Shown here: positions 33,614 to 44,300 of the stretch, piece by piece
How the letters are laid out: every line of letters starts with the position of its first letter
Position numbering within the stretch: the stretch's first letter is position 1
From: Atriophallophorus winterbourni
Taxonomy: Eukaryota; Platyhelminthes; Trematoda; Plagiorchiida; Microphallidae
Direction of reading: 5' to 3'
NCBI GenBank assembly: GCA_013407085.1
Contig: JACCGJ010010830.1
Coordinates: 62,001-126,000, forward strand
DNA length: 64,000 nt
Translations under genes and position numbers: made by a program
Notes under the pieces: model-generated
Seen by the model: the letters and a program-made list of their open reading frames with translations, nothing else
Told to the model about the DNA's origin: nothing
Database searches by the model: none

Positions 33614-34215
33614 CTACGACTATGCTACAGAATGCCGCAAAGTCGCTTGTCAACTGTCACACCACTAGATCTCTGCTCAGTCCCTCATTCTACTCGATCA
33701 GCGCCGTGCCTTACCGAGTGGTTCAGAGTATGAAGACTATCGGAAGTATCTTAGACTCCCAATCAAAGATAGTCTGGGGCGTGACCGTGAGATTTGGTGG
33801 AAAGAACGCGCCTCGGAGTTGAAAAGGGCGTCAGCTATGGGCAACATGCGCAGGATTTACCAATTGGTTAGTGTCTGTGGCCCTAAGCCGCAAGGCCTGA
33901 GTGAAACCATCCTCGACGTTGATGGCTCGCTCACAACGAGCCTTCATAGACGTTTAGAAAGATGGAGAGAATATTTTAGTCAGCAGTTTAAATAGCACCC
34001 TCCTTCAGACAGCACCAACATCCCTCAATCTCCTTTGCAAAGGACCATGTCGCTAGCCCCGACCAGTGTCAAAGAAATACGAATAGAGATCCAATTACTA
34101 AAGCGACACAAGGCGCCAGGCTCCGACAAGCTCCACCCGGTATTTTTCAAGGAAGGAGGCGAGACAGTCGTAGCAGAATTGCGCGAACTGTTCTCAAAGG
34201 TTTGGATGGATGAGA

Positions 34216-34462
34216 GGGTATGGTATGGTATGAAAGCACAAGCCTGATCCAGGCAAAGTGCCACCGCCAGAAACTGCACGTGGGCCAAGATACTGTCAGG
34301 CTGCCCAAGCCTAGACATATATGAGGAAGAAAAAAGAACAAAAAATGGTAGTGAGACTTCAGCCTGTTTTAGCGTTCAGCTCACTAACTCTGGCCAATCA
34401 ATTTAGCACAGTATTAGCCGCACAGCACAAAGTACTGCACAATTGTGCATCCGTGCCTTCTG
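34216..34462 (-). mobile_element. SINE-family copy in the RTE reverse transcriptase
   Basis: Near full length. The tail is at the left (TATGGTATGGTATGAAAGC) and the 5' end is near GCATCCGTGCC at 34462. It splits the RT fingers after VWMDER. No clear target duplication. Confidence 0.85.
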
Positions 34463-34720
34463 GGGTGAATAACTGATAATACCAGCCCATAAAAAGGAGT
34501 ATTGAATGAATGTTGCAACTATCGCAGAATTTCGCTTATTCCGGTGGTAGCTAAGATATTGATCGCCATCCTCCTTCGCAGACTTACCACGATTCGAGGG
34601 GGCACTTCTCGCGAAGATCAAGCTGGCTTTCGACCAGGGCGCAGATGTGTAGACCAGATCTTCGTTCTGTGTTAGTTGCTAGAACACCGTCACCTGTATC
34701 CGCAACCTAACCTTAGTTCC

Positions 34721-35380
34721 AAGGTTGTCACAGCCGGGTGTGGCAGTGGGGATGAGCTCCCACTGTCTATAAAATGCTCCCATTTGGCGTGCGTCTCAAA
34801 CAGCCTCTGACAACCAAAGCCCAGCTCCTGGCCTGCACGTGGCGGAACTGCTTCTACTGACAGGAGAAGGGGCGAAGACGGATGACTGGCGCCTCAAAAC
34901 TAGTTTGCTCCGGGCAGATGGAGCTCGTCAGCCTGAGAGGGCATTTCATCTAGGGGAAGGAAAACCTTGACTCCAAACCTCCGCTGCCTTGCGGCATACC
35001 CGACTACGGGAAAGGCTTCGGGAGTGAACCCTGAGGAAAAATCCCTGCTGCTTGTAGGTTGCACCTGGTCGTGCAAAGGCTAGAGAGGCGTACTCGTACA
35101 ATCGCCGAGGCACTTCAAGAGAGGCGCAAGAACCCTCAAAATGGTCACCGGCTCTCGCGAAGGAACAAAAACCGCTGCCTTGCGGGAAGACTTTTGAGTC
35201 AAAGGCTCCGGGTGGGGTCCCCTAAGCTAACCCCCTACTTCGGCCTTGGCAACCGGGTAGTATGTCGCCTTCAACAAGAACCATGGAACCTACTTTTTCT
35301 TTCATCATGTACCCTCTTCATGGTATTCTTGTTGGCACATCGTCTGTAAAGACTTGTATAATAATAATAATATATAATAA
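34721..35380 (+). mobile_element. GC-rich retroposed repeat with (TAA)n tail
   Basis: About 660 bp inserted between the PQP and VVFLDI blocks of the RTE reverse transcriptase. Blocks: GGGTGTGGCAGTGGGGATGA, CTCCGGGTGGGGTCCCC, GGCAACCGGGTAGTATG, then a 3' part (CATCATGTACCCTCTTCATG, CATCGTCTGTAAAGACTTG) ending in TATAATAATAATAATA. The 3' part recurs at 60058-60152. No long reading frame, so it is non-autonomous. Confidence 0.75.
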
Positions 35381-36085
35381 TTGTGGTGTTTCTGGATATT
35401 ATAGCCGCCTTTGACTCAGTTGACAGATCCGCCCTATGGAAATGCTTACTTCGCAATGGAATCCCATCGAAGTACGTCGCTATCCTAAAGGACCTATACG
35501 CACACTCGATAGGGAGAGTAAGGGCGTACGATAGCCTTTCAATGCCATTCAACACTACTACGGGTGTAATACAAGGCTGGCCAATCTCCCCGTTCTTGTT
35601 CAACATTGCCATCATAAACGTCCTCCCGAGTGCTCTCAGTAGTTTCTCCACAAGTGGCGTTGAGCTACTTCCCGGTGGGCGTTTTATGAACCTGGATTAT
35701 GCTGATGATATTGCCTTACTGGGCGAAGACCCAGAATTTATCCAACAAGCCTTGGATATGATGACAATGGAGGCATCTAAGTATGGGCTTTTCTTTTCTC
35801 CAAGCAAATGTAACATGCTCCTTCAGGACTGTTCAGATTAACTGCCAAATTTTGCTTTAAATGATCTGGTTCTCGATCATGTTGAGCACTTCAACTACCT
35901 GGAAGTCTGGTGGTTGCTGGGGGTCGGATAGAGAAAGAAATCACGTCCAGAATTACTAAGGCCAGACTGGCGTTCACTAGACTTAAGTGCCTCTGGAAAA
36001 AAACGTGATTTGATCTTGAGTTTGAAAGGAAGGATATATTCCACCTCAGTAAGGTCAGTATTGCTTTACGGGAGTGAATGTTGAA

Positions 36086-36180
36086 ATATATATATATATA
36101 TATATTCGGTAGCAAATCAATTTAACAGGATGTTAACAGCAAAGCACAGAAGTACTGTACGGTTACACACCGGTGCTTAT
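36086..36180 (-). repeat. (TA)n tract and partial SINE 5' segment
   Basis: ATATATATATATATATAT, then AGCAAATCAATTTAACAGG..GCACAGAAGTACTGTACGG, the SINE 5' end read on the minus strand. Confidence 0.65.
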
Positions 36181-36186
36181 ATATGT

Positions 36187-36364
36187 GTGTGTGGAAGCAC
36201 AAGCATGATCCAGGCCAAGTGCCACACGGTCATTGACTGCACATGGCTTAAAATACTGTCAAGTTGCCCAGGCATAGACAGATATGTGAAAAGAAAATAG
36301 AAATGGCAGTGAGGCTGTAGCGATTTTCACATGCAGCTCACTATCAGTGGCAAGTCAATGTATA
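36187..36364 (-). mobile_element. SINE-family copy
   Basis: GGAAGCACAAGCATGATCC..GTCAAGTTGCCCAGGC..GCAGCTCACTATCAGTGG; diverged from its right-hand neighbour. Confidence 0.8.
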
Positions 36365-36550
36365 GTATGAAAGCACAAGCCTGATCCAGGCAAAGTGCCG
36401 CACAGTCAGAGACTGCACGTGGGCGAAGATACTGTCGGGTTGCGCAGGCCTAGACAGATATGAGGAAGAAAAACGAACAGGAAATAGTAGTGAGACTCCA
36501 GACTGTTTCAGCATGCAGCTCACTACTTCTGGCCAATCAATATAGCACCA
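36365..36550 (-). mobile_element. SINE-family copy, adjacent to the previous one
   Basis: GAAAGCACAAGCCTGATCC..GCAGCTCACTACTTCTGG..AATATAGCACCA; close to consensus. Confidence 0.85.
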
Positions 36551-37875
36551 CAGGTAGCAAGCAACGAGTGTTTAATTGCAATAAAAACATGACACACTGA
36601 AGATATGAGGAATTTCGGGAGTTAAACTAACTATTGAAAATGCCGAACATTAAGCGCAGACACCCGGATAAGGTGCCTACACTATTTTTGAATATAACTG
36701 ATTCAAGTAACTGTTACGAACGAGTAGAGCGACATCAAAATACAGTTTTCTTGCAGCTTTTACTATCAAGCTCTCCAAGGTGTCAACAACTAAGCCGAAA
36801 CCGAACACGGTTTTAAGTCATATCATTGAGTGTAAGAAATCACAGCGAAGTTTGATTAATGGCAACTCGAGCACTGAGATGGGTCGTCCCAACTGCAGCT
36901 GGATTAGCTGTAAAGGCCTTTACTTGCCTTCGCCGATTTATAATCCTTCTATTATTGCAACAGCGCCATTACCAGTTAGGTCAGCTGAGCTACCAACTAG
37001 GTGACTAGAAAACGGTTATTATAAACTAAGAGCAGTGCGAGCAGCGAGCACACACTTCCTAACATTGACCACCTGTTTAAGTGATCTCCATTTATTACAA
37101 AATGTGCTTGTGTTCAGTGACATTCCAACCATGAACGCTGCAACATACTGTGCAAGCAGCAAGAACGGAAGCACGTAATCTGTCATTATGTATGTTTCCA
37201 TTGCTGTTTGCGGATGCGCTACTACGTATTTGCCGAGACCGAAGTTGCAGATTAGTTTAGGGAGCCATATTCGGAGTCTTTGGCTAAAAAACCTTACCCA
37301 AGAGGCACCTGGTAGAACCGCATTTTGTGTAACCTCCATTTATTAGCCTGTCTTGTACGAATGCTCCTGTTGGTTCTCAGAGGATACCACCAAATGTCCA
37401 TCAACATACCATCTATATAAGCAAACTATCACACAGGTTTAGTGGCAGCGCGATGTAATTTTTACGACCATAGAACCATTACATAGGCCACTAAACTTAA
37501 GCTACATTTTCCCACTTGCAACAAACCGGCACCAGTTATTGCATTGCTGAGTGTGCCGTGCGGAATGAAAAGGCGACTTACTCAAGTTGACGGCGAATCA
37601 TGGATCATTTTTTTCAATAAGTGGAAACTTGTCTGTTGCTTCCTCCAGTTTTTTAAAGTGCCAATGCGCCAACGTTAAATTTTTCAATTTTTCACTTGCG
37701 AGTTATAATGGACAAGAACGCATCGAGTCGCTAATGAAATGGATAGATTAACGCGTGACCCAGGCAACTCTTTGATCGCAACTCTTTTTTTGCGACTGAA
37801 TGATGCAGTACGATCTCTATGGGAGTGCGAGAAAATAAAGTCACGGGAGGCCCGTATTGACAAGTGTCATTCTTA
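36551..37875. other. no recognised gene; holds one copy of a 78-bp repeat
   Basis: No supported exon. The segment 37063-37141 (TGACCACCTGTTTAAGTGAT..ACAAAATGTGCTTGTGTTCA) recurs at 40286-40362 within kinase intron 2. Confidence 0.45.
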
Positions 37876-37887
37876 TGACACATTGGT

Positions 37888-38085
37888 ATGTATGGTATGG
37901 TATAAAAGCACAAGCCTGATCCAGGCAAAGTGCCGCACAGTCAGAGACTGCACGTAAGCGATATTACTGTCAGGTTGCCCAAGCCTAGACAGATATGAGA
38001 AATCGAGAATAAAGATGAAGATAAAGATGGTACAGCACAGAAGTACTGCACGATTGCACATCCGTGCAGTTGCACATCCGTGCAG
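37888..38085 (-). mobile_element. complete SINE-family copy with 12-bp target duplications
   Basis: TGACACATTGGT at 37876-37887 and 38086-38097 brackets it exactly. The tail (TATGTATGGTATGGTATAAAAGC on the plus strand) is at the left. The 5' end (minus ACTGCACGGATGTGCAA, repeated once) is at 38085. It lacks the middle of the consensus. This copy defines the family as an independent unit and lies about 245 bp upstream of the kinase start codon. Confidence 0.9.
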
Positions 38086-38249
38086 TGACACATTGGTGGA
38101 TTTATAAGAGACATAAGTTTCGATGCAATCGTTTTATAATCCTGTTTGAATTTTTAAATTAAATATCGAATGTTTAACAGCTTTTTGAATGTGTTCCTGT
38201 TAACATTGCTCAACTTAATTCAAATTTGAACTGAAATTCAACTGAGTAC

Positions 38250-38262
38250 GTTTCTTTTTTAG
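38250..38262 (+). promoter_or_regulatory. strong 3' splice site upstream of the kinase start
   Basis: TTTCTTTTTTAG followed by GTCG, 67 nt above the ATG at 38330. It could accept an upstream leader exon or a trans-spliced leader. Confidence 0.5.
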
Positions 38263-38329
38263 GTCGAAATCACACCGTCTTAGGTTTAGCTAATGTGGAT
38301 GCTAGGCATTTATCAAATTTATCCTCGAA

Positions 38330-41300
38330 ATGGATCTCGCTGGTGTTCTTAGCCGAAAGTATTATACCCACTTTGCCCCCACAAAGTCGGCAGAAGCTAT
38401 GCGCAGAGCCGGATGTCATTTATTTTGCTGCGAAGACATGGTTATCGTGGGTAAACTGGGTAATGGATATTTTGCTTCGGTGTTTCTGGTATGCGGTTAT
38501 TCTCACTTTCTATTGTTCACTAGGTCCACCATCGTCCTACCGATCAGTTCATGGCGATGAAATTGACCAAAGAGGCTTCCGCTCATCGTCATGAAATCGA
38601 GCTTTTAAATAAACTCAATCACAAAAACGTGGTCAAGTAAATTTGCTCACTAATAACATTCTTTACATGGCCGTTATATTTTTATTTTCTACGGTTACGC
38701 GTATTAAACTTTGAAACCAGTGTCAAATAAACCATAGCTAAACTCAACTGACCTGTCCATACAATCATTCGATCAAATCCACCTATCTGACAAACTTGTG
38801 GCATGCTCACAACTTCTTCACTCACTACCAGTTTTCTTATATTTTTACGCAACAGACAGAGGTCAAAATTTGCTCTGTGAATCCAGAACATATATCTTTG
38901 TCTACGTACACTCTACCAAGCTGCACGACAAGTTGCTTGTGTCGAGGTTTGTGCTTTCATACATACAATTACATGAGCTTGGCGCACTCAACATTGTATA
39001 ACTCATACTCACTACTTCCACTTAATTTCCCACGCATAAGTCATTATTTTGGAATAAATTTGAGATTTACCTTTATTTATCATCTACACTTGAGTCATCC
39101 GGAGCCGCAGTCCCATTAGGTATGGATGTGCAATCGTACAGTACTTCTGTGCTGTACGGCTAACATCGTGCTAAATTGATTGGCCAACTGTAGTGAGCTG
39201 CATGCTGAAACACGCCGGAGTTTCACTACGATTTCCATTTCTATTTTCTTTCTCGTAACTGTCTAGGCCTGGGCAACCTGACATTATCTGCAGTGCAGTC
39301 TGTGACTGTACGGCACTATTCCTGCATCGGGCTTGTGGTCTTATACATATACATATAGCGCTTAGCTGGAGTTGAATGCTTACTGGAATATCCGTTACAT
39401 CTATAACGTATCGTGGATAGGCAAAGTAATAAATGCAGAAGTGTTCTTTAAAGCTGGTCTACGAGGCATGTTCACTTGACAGCGGTTGCATCAGCTACTT
39501 TGGCTGGGCCGTGTCCATAGATTGGAACACTGACGTACTCCGAAAAATATACTTCATGGGTAGTTAAAATCAGGTAGTCGACCTTTAGACCACTGCGACC
39601 GAGAGGTATAAAAAAAGATATGAAAGCCCCGGACATTTACCCTGTGAGTTGGGAAACATTTGCAATTGAGTGATTACTTTATAGGGACAGTCAAAGCGTT
39701 GGCATCACGTTTATGAAGAGTGGTGCTGTCTTTCACTGCTGAACAGTGATCATACATACAACGTGCAAATCTCACTGATAGATCTTGTTCAGCCTATGCG
39801 CAGTGATGTGCACTCGTGTAGTATATCTGTTCTGCACGGGTAATATCATGCTAAATTGATTTGTCATTAGTACTAACCTGCGTTCGGAAACATAGGAGGG
39901 TCTCACTACCATTTCTACCTTGTTATATCTGTCTAGGCAGTCTATGTCTGTGTGGCTCTTGACTTGACTTTAGTTCCGAGGTTTCATACATAAATTTACA
40001 CAGACATCTTTATGCTATAAACGTTAGGGAGAGATTGTTACTTTTGAATAGGATTTTAGAGTCACGCGACGTGGTGCGGAATAAGAGCTTCCCATGCGCT
40101 TGCAATATACACTCACGGTTGATATCCACTGATGGAGACCACTACCAACAAATTAGTGATTTGGGACGAACACGCTAATTAGATACACAGTTGTGCGTTC
40201 GTTACACCAGTTGAAATTGTTTAATGATTACGCTGTTGTTTAGCGTGATCCATTTTGTATCACAATCATTTCAAACGAACTTTGTAACATCGACCACCTG
40301 TTTAAATGATCTCCACCTGATACAAAATGTGCTTGTGTTCAATCACATTTCAACCATCCACGATGTAGTCTTGCCAATCCAATAATCGATTCTATCACAA
40401 CGTTTATATTAATCAAAGCAAGAGAATAGCATGCTGGAGGATTTAATATAGGGGTATTTCTACGTAGCACTTTAATCAACTCAAACCCCAGTCTCCAACA
40501 CATTGCCCATAAGCAGATGTTAGTCTACAATTGGTAAACAAATTTCAATTGACACAATTGTATAATTTTCTGTGCGAAGTCATGTTTTTCCCCAATCATG
40601 TTCCATATCAATCATTCAGATGCATAGATGACTACTTATATATTTGTTACTACCTGGTTATCGTGGAAATATAGGGGTATCAGCACACGAGAATTTTTCT
40701 CATCCATCCATAATTTCATTTTGAAACTACAAACCAATGTCGCTATAAGTGCCTTCCATTTTTCGCGCAGGCGCATTGTGGTTTTTTTCGTTCCCAGTCT
40801 GCTTACACATTAGCTAAATCTAGACTTGTGTCTAGTGACAGCGATGTCAACAACGGTTTAAATCAGCCTGTCCACGTTTTGCTAAATATCATTCGCTGAA
40901 CGGTTTTGGGAAATGTCTTTACTTGTTTTCCATCAATGCTGAGTGCTAATAGCGACATGGCGCAGCCTATATTTTATTCTCATTACAAACATTCCACCCT
41001 ATCTGCACTGAATTCAATAACGTGAGAGCCACCCTGGTTTTAACGACTCTGGGCTTACTGTCACCCCGGGATAGTTTTGCCCGTCACACTCTGCTTGCAA
41101 TAGTACATGCACTAGTTGGTTAAACCCTCAATTCGGTCGCAGCGCGGCGATGACGAACGACAATTTATTTTTAGGCCAACGCAGAATACAAGTTATATTT
41201 GATCATGTCGTTGCAGGTACAACATTCTTAGCGTGTATTGTTATCTTTTATCAGGCCAGACCAAGTTTTATCAAAATATCGATAGTTAACTTAGCTTCCC

Positions 41301-44300
41301 GCTTGTTTTCATAAAACGAAAGTTCTGTGCCAGGAGCGAAACGTTAACAGCTTTTTGCCATAACGTGTTGCTCCCGAGCATATTCACTTAGATGTTATTC
41401 AACCAAACTTGAAGTCTACCTAGGATAACGCGAACATTTACGATCGTACGGAATATCACTCGTGCAATTAGAACTCTGTGATCGATTTGCTTTAATTGCT
41501 TGTCTCTTTGAACATCTTTATTAGTAACGTTTCAATTTTTACACAGAAGCTTTGTCAGAACAAATGTATCAGTATGAACAGAGATGAGGTTTATATTGCA
41601 TTCCCCTAACCAATCCTAGGCTGGCTAAGAATCGCACAGTCCATGGTAAGCGCGGAACTTGTTAAAACAGACCGCGGAGATTAAGATCAATTGATGCATC
41701 ACCCGCATGTAACACCTTAATTGCTCTAACCGATTCATTACAAACTTCCTTTTACAGCAAAATGGTTCCCCGATCGATCACAAACATTTGTCAATGCATT
41801 AAATTCATTCTAAATTTCATTCTTTGGAATACATTTTAAAACAGTTCACGCTATCTAATGGAAAATGTTTGTGAAACATCGGGGAACCATAATTATGAAA
41901 AAATAAAGTTTGTAATGAATCTGTGAGAGTAGTTTATTGGTAACGTTTCGCTTTTGACACAGAAGCTTCGTCAGACCAAGGGTGTCGGTACGAACAGGGA
42001 TCAAGCTTAAATTGCATTCACCGGACCAATCATAAGCTGGTTAAGAACTGCACAGTCCATGATTATACGGCACGTAGGGGTGGTGGTGCGTCAGTTGATA
42101 TTGAACGCGCCTGTCCTTCTTAACGAGCGCAGAACCCACCATGGACTGTTCAGTTCTTAACCAGCTTATGATTGGTCAGGTGAATGCAATTTAAGCTTGA
42201 TCCCTGTTCGTACTGACACCCTTGGTCTGACGAAGCTTCTGTGTCAGAAGCGAAACGTTACCAATAAACTACTCTCACAGATTCATTACAAACTTTAGTT
42301 CACGCTGTTTGTATATTTTTAGCTTGGTTCATTTCGCCATTGCTTGCACTTAATTACTGGTTGCACGCATGGCTATTGTGAACAAAACGTTTTAACACGT
42401 GACCATGAATCCCCGTGACTGTGTATCGGCACTGTGTCGAACGTTGGTTTCAAAGTCAAACGTTGTGTTCCAATCATCTACATTTCGAAGTCCTACTGAA
42501 CCTAAGCTCGTTGTCTGACATATTTTACTGAATTGAAGGTCTGAAAAATTCTACAAAATTTTTAAGTCTATTCATCATTTGCATCCTAGCGCATTCCGAC
42601 TTAACCCAATACTGTGAGCATCTCACGTCAAAGCTCCATCGATCTTGGATTGGAATGCGCAACAGTCCTGATTCGCCAGTTGTTTACCAAGTGCATGAAA
42701 ACAATCATGTTCTTTTTTCGGGCATGTGTTCTTATTGATTCACACGAATTGCTGTACTTCTCTTTCCCGCACTATTTTTTCTCATTACCGTCAGGTTGTT
42801 TGGCTCGTGTGTAATCGGCGCTCGCTTCGCATGTCTAACCGAGGTGAGTGTTTTGCTGGCGTTTGTTATTTTCCGTATGGGATCAATTAGTCGTATCGTT
42901 TACTCCCCCCTACGCACTTACACTGTAGTGCAGGATTAGTTTTTCCGCCACATCGAAATCTACTCAGCTACATTTTGGCTGAGCTTTAGACAGCCCTATT
43001 CAATTTCTCTTAAGGCCAAAATCGCCCGGGATTCATGATTGTATAGGGATTGTGACCCGATTATCGACCAGGCAGCAACCCATTCAAATCTGATGTATTG
43101 TGGTTTTATTTTTGTCTTACGCGCCAGGGTAATGAACGTTCAACGGTTGCGCATAACCTTAGTGGTATAATACTCGATTCACTAAATGGCCCGCTTCGTT
43201 ATTTCACTTCTCAAATGAATTAACGCCACTTTGGTGTTTTCTCATTTTTAGGGGTAACGTGGTTTGCGCAATTTCATCAATATATTGGTGGTCAGTGTTG
43301 ATGAAATGTACCCAAGTTATAATTTGTAGCACTTCTCTTTGATTTAAGACTAGTCATAGTCCGCTGTCCATTCTTCAACATGTTTTGCGATCTTATGTAA
43401 ACCATCTTGTCACATGATCAAAACCGCACGTGCACTAATTAGCGTACTATTATTACTATTCACAATTCTACTTTTTATTTAAGATAACATCGGCTTTGTT
43501 GCTAACAGGGCCATTGCTGCAGTGTGCGTCACTATCATTATCATTGAAGGATTTATGGCTTAAAAGCGAACGCCGTACAACACCTCAGGATTACGGTATG
43601 AAATGTCAAATGTATAACTAGGGAGTGATGTTCGGCTACATATATAGATCCAATTTAGCTCAATAGAGGACATTATATCAGTAGCAAGTACTGAATACTT
43701 TAGTGACATATCGCTGTGAAAGGAGAGTGCGACTAAAAAGAATACGGAATATGCGACAGAGTAAACGCTGAGATGAAGTATTTAAACCTTGAGTTCAATC
43801 GAGTTACCCGAATGAGTTGAGAGACCTAATCACGACGTGTTATGCTACGTGATCAGGAATTAAGTCTAAGACAATGTTATTATTATTTCGATGCCCCACG
43901 CATCTCTCATTTCCCCAACACACTATCTATTCATTTTTTGTCACTATTTTATACCATTCAATTAAAATAACTACTATAGGTGTGCTACTGCTGACAGTGA
44001 TCTTGTACAATGAATGAACCTAAAGATTTTGTCGTTTTTCACTTTTCGCGGACCCTTCGATCCTTCCCCCTTTTATGAACTGGAATTTGCTTTTCAATTC
44101 ACTCTTATGTCCATATCCATCGCTTTTTTATCACCTGATTCAGCGCGCTTTTATTTTTAGATCCTAGGTTTCTTTGAACAATAAAGCTATGCGCTCATCC
44201 ACATTTCAATTTCTCGTCATAGCCGCTAGTGCTATTGTTTTCATCAACATCATCACCATTACTAATAATGAGCTGCTTGGTTTCGCGCTTCCTAGTTGGC

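Larger units (their letters stand above)
28276..36085 (+). mobile_element. old RTE-type LINE broken by four insertions
   Basis: Element pieces lie at 28276-28490, 32487-33417, 33622-34215, 34463-34720 and 35381-36085. Endonuclease: LASLNVR at the Gypsy-2 junction continues as TLQQSEKQFGLA, then VISAYAPTN, VVLAGDFNARVG and SQLDHIAISYRWRGS, ending SDDALV where SDHALV is expected. RT starts at 34035 (RHKAPGSDKLHPVFFKEGG), continues at 34515 (EDQAGFRPGRRCVDQIF) and at 35383 (VVFLDIIAAFDSVDRSALW, YADDIALLGEDPEFI). Stops and frameshifts are frequent. The insertions are Gypsy-2, two SINEs and a GC-rich repeat. Confidence 0.85.
38637..42794 (+). other. kinase intron 2, with repeat remnants
   Basis: Holds SINE copies, an RTE C-terminal remnant, the second 78-bp repeat copy (40286-40362) and the fold-back element. 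Other parts show no feature. The donor GTAAAT and acceptor ACCGTCAG bound it. Confidence 0.75.

Noticed and set aside
33568..33822. Frames such as HFAWIRLVLSYHT that recur across the window
   Set aside because: They are translations of the SINE 3' end in one frame, not a protein family.
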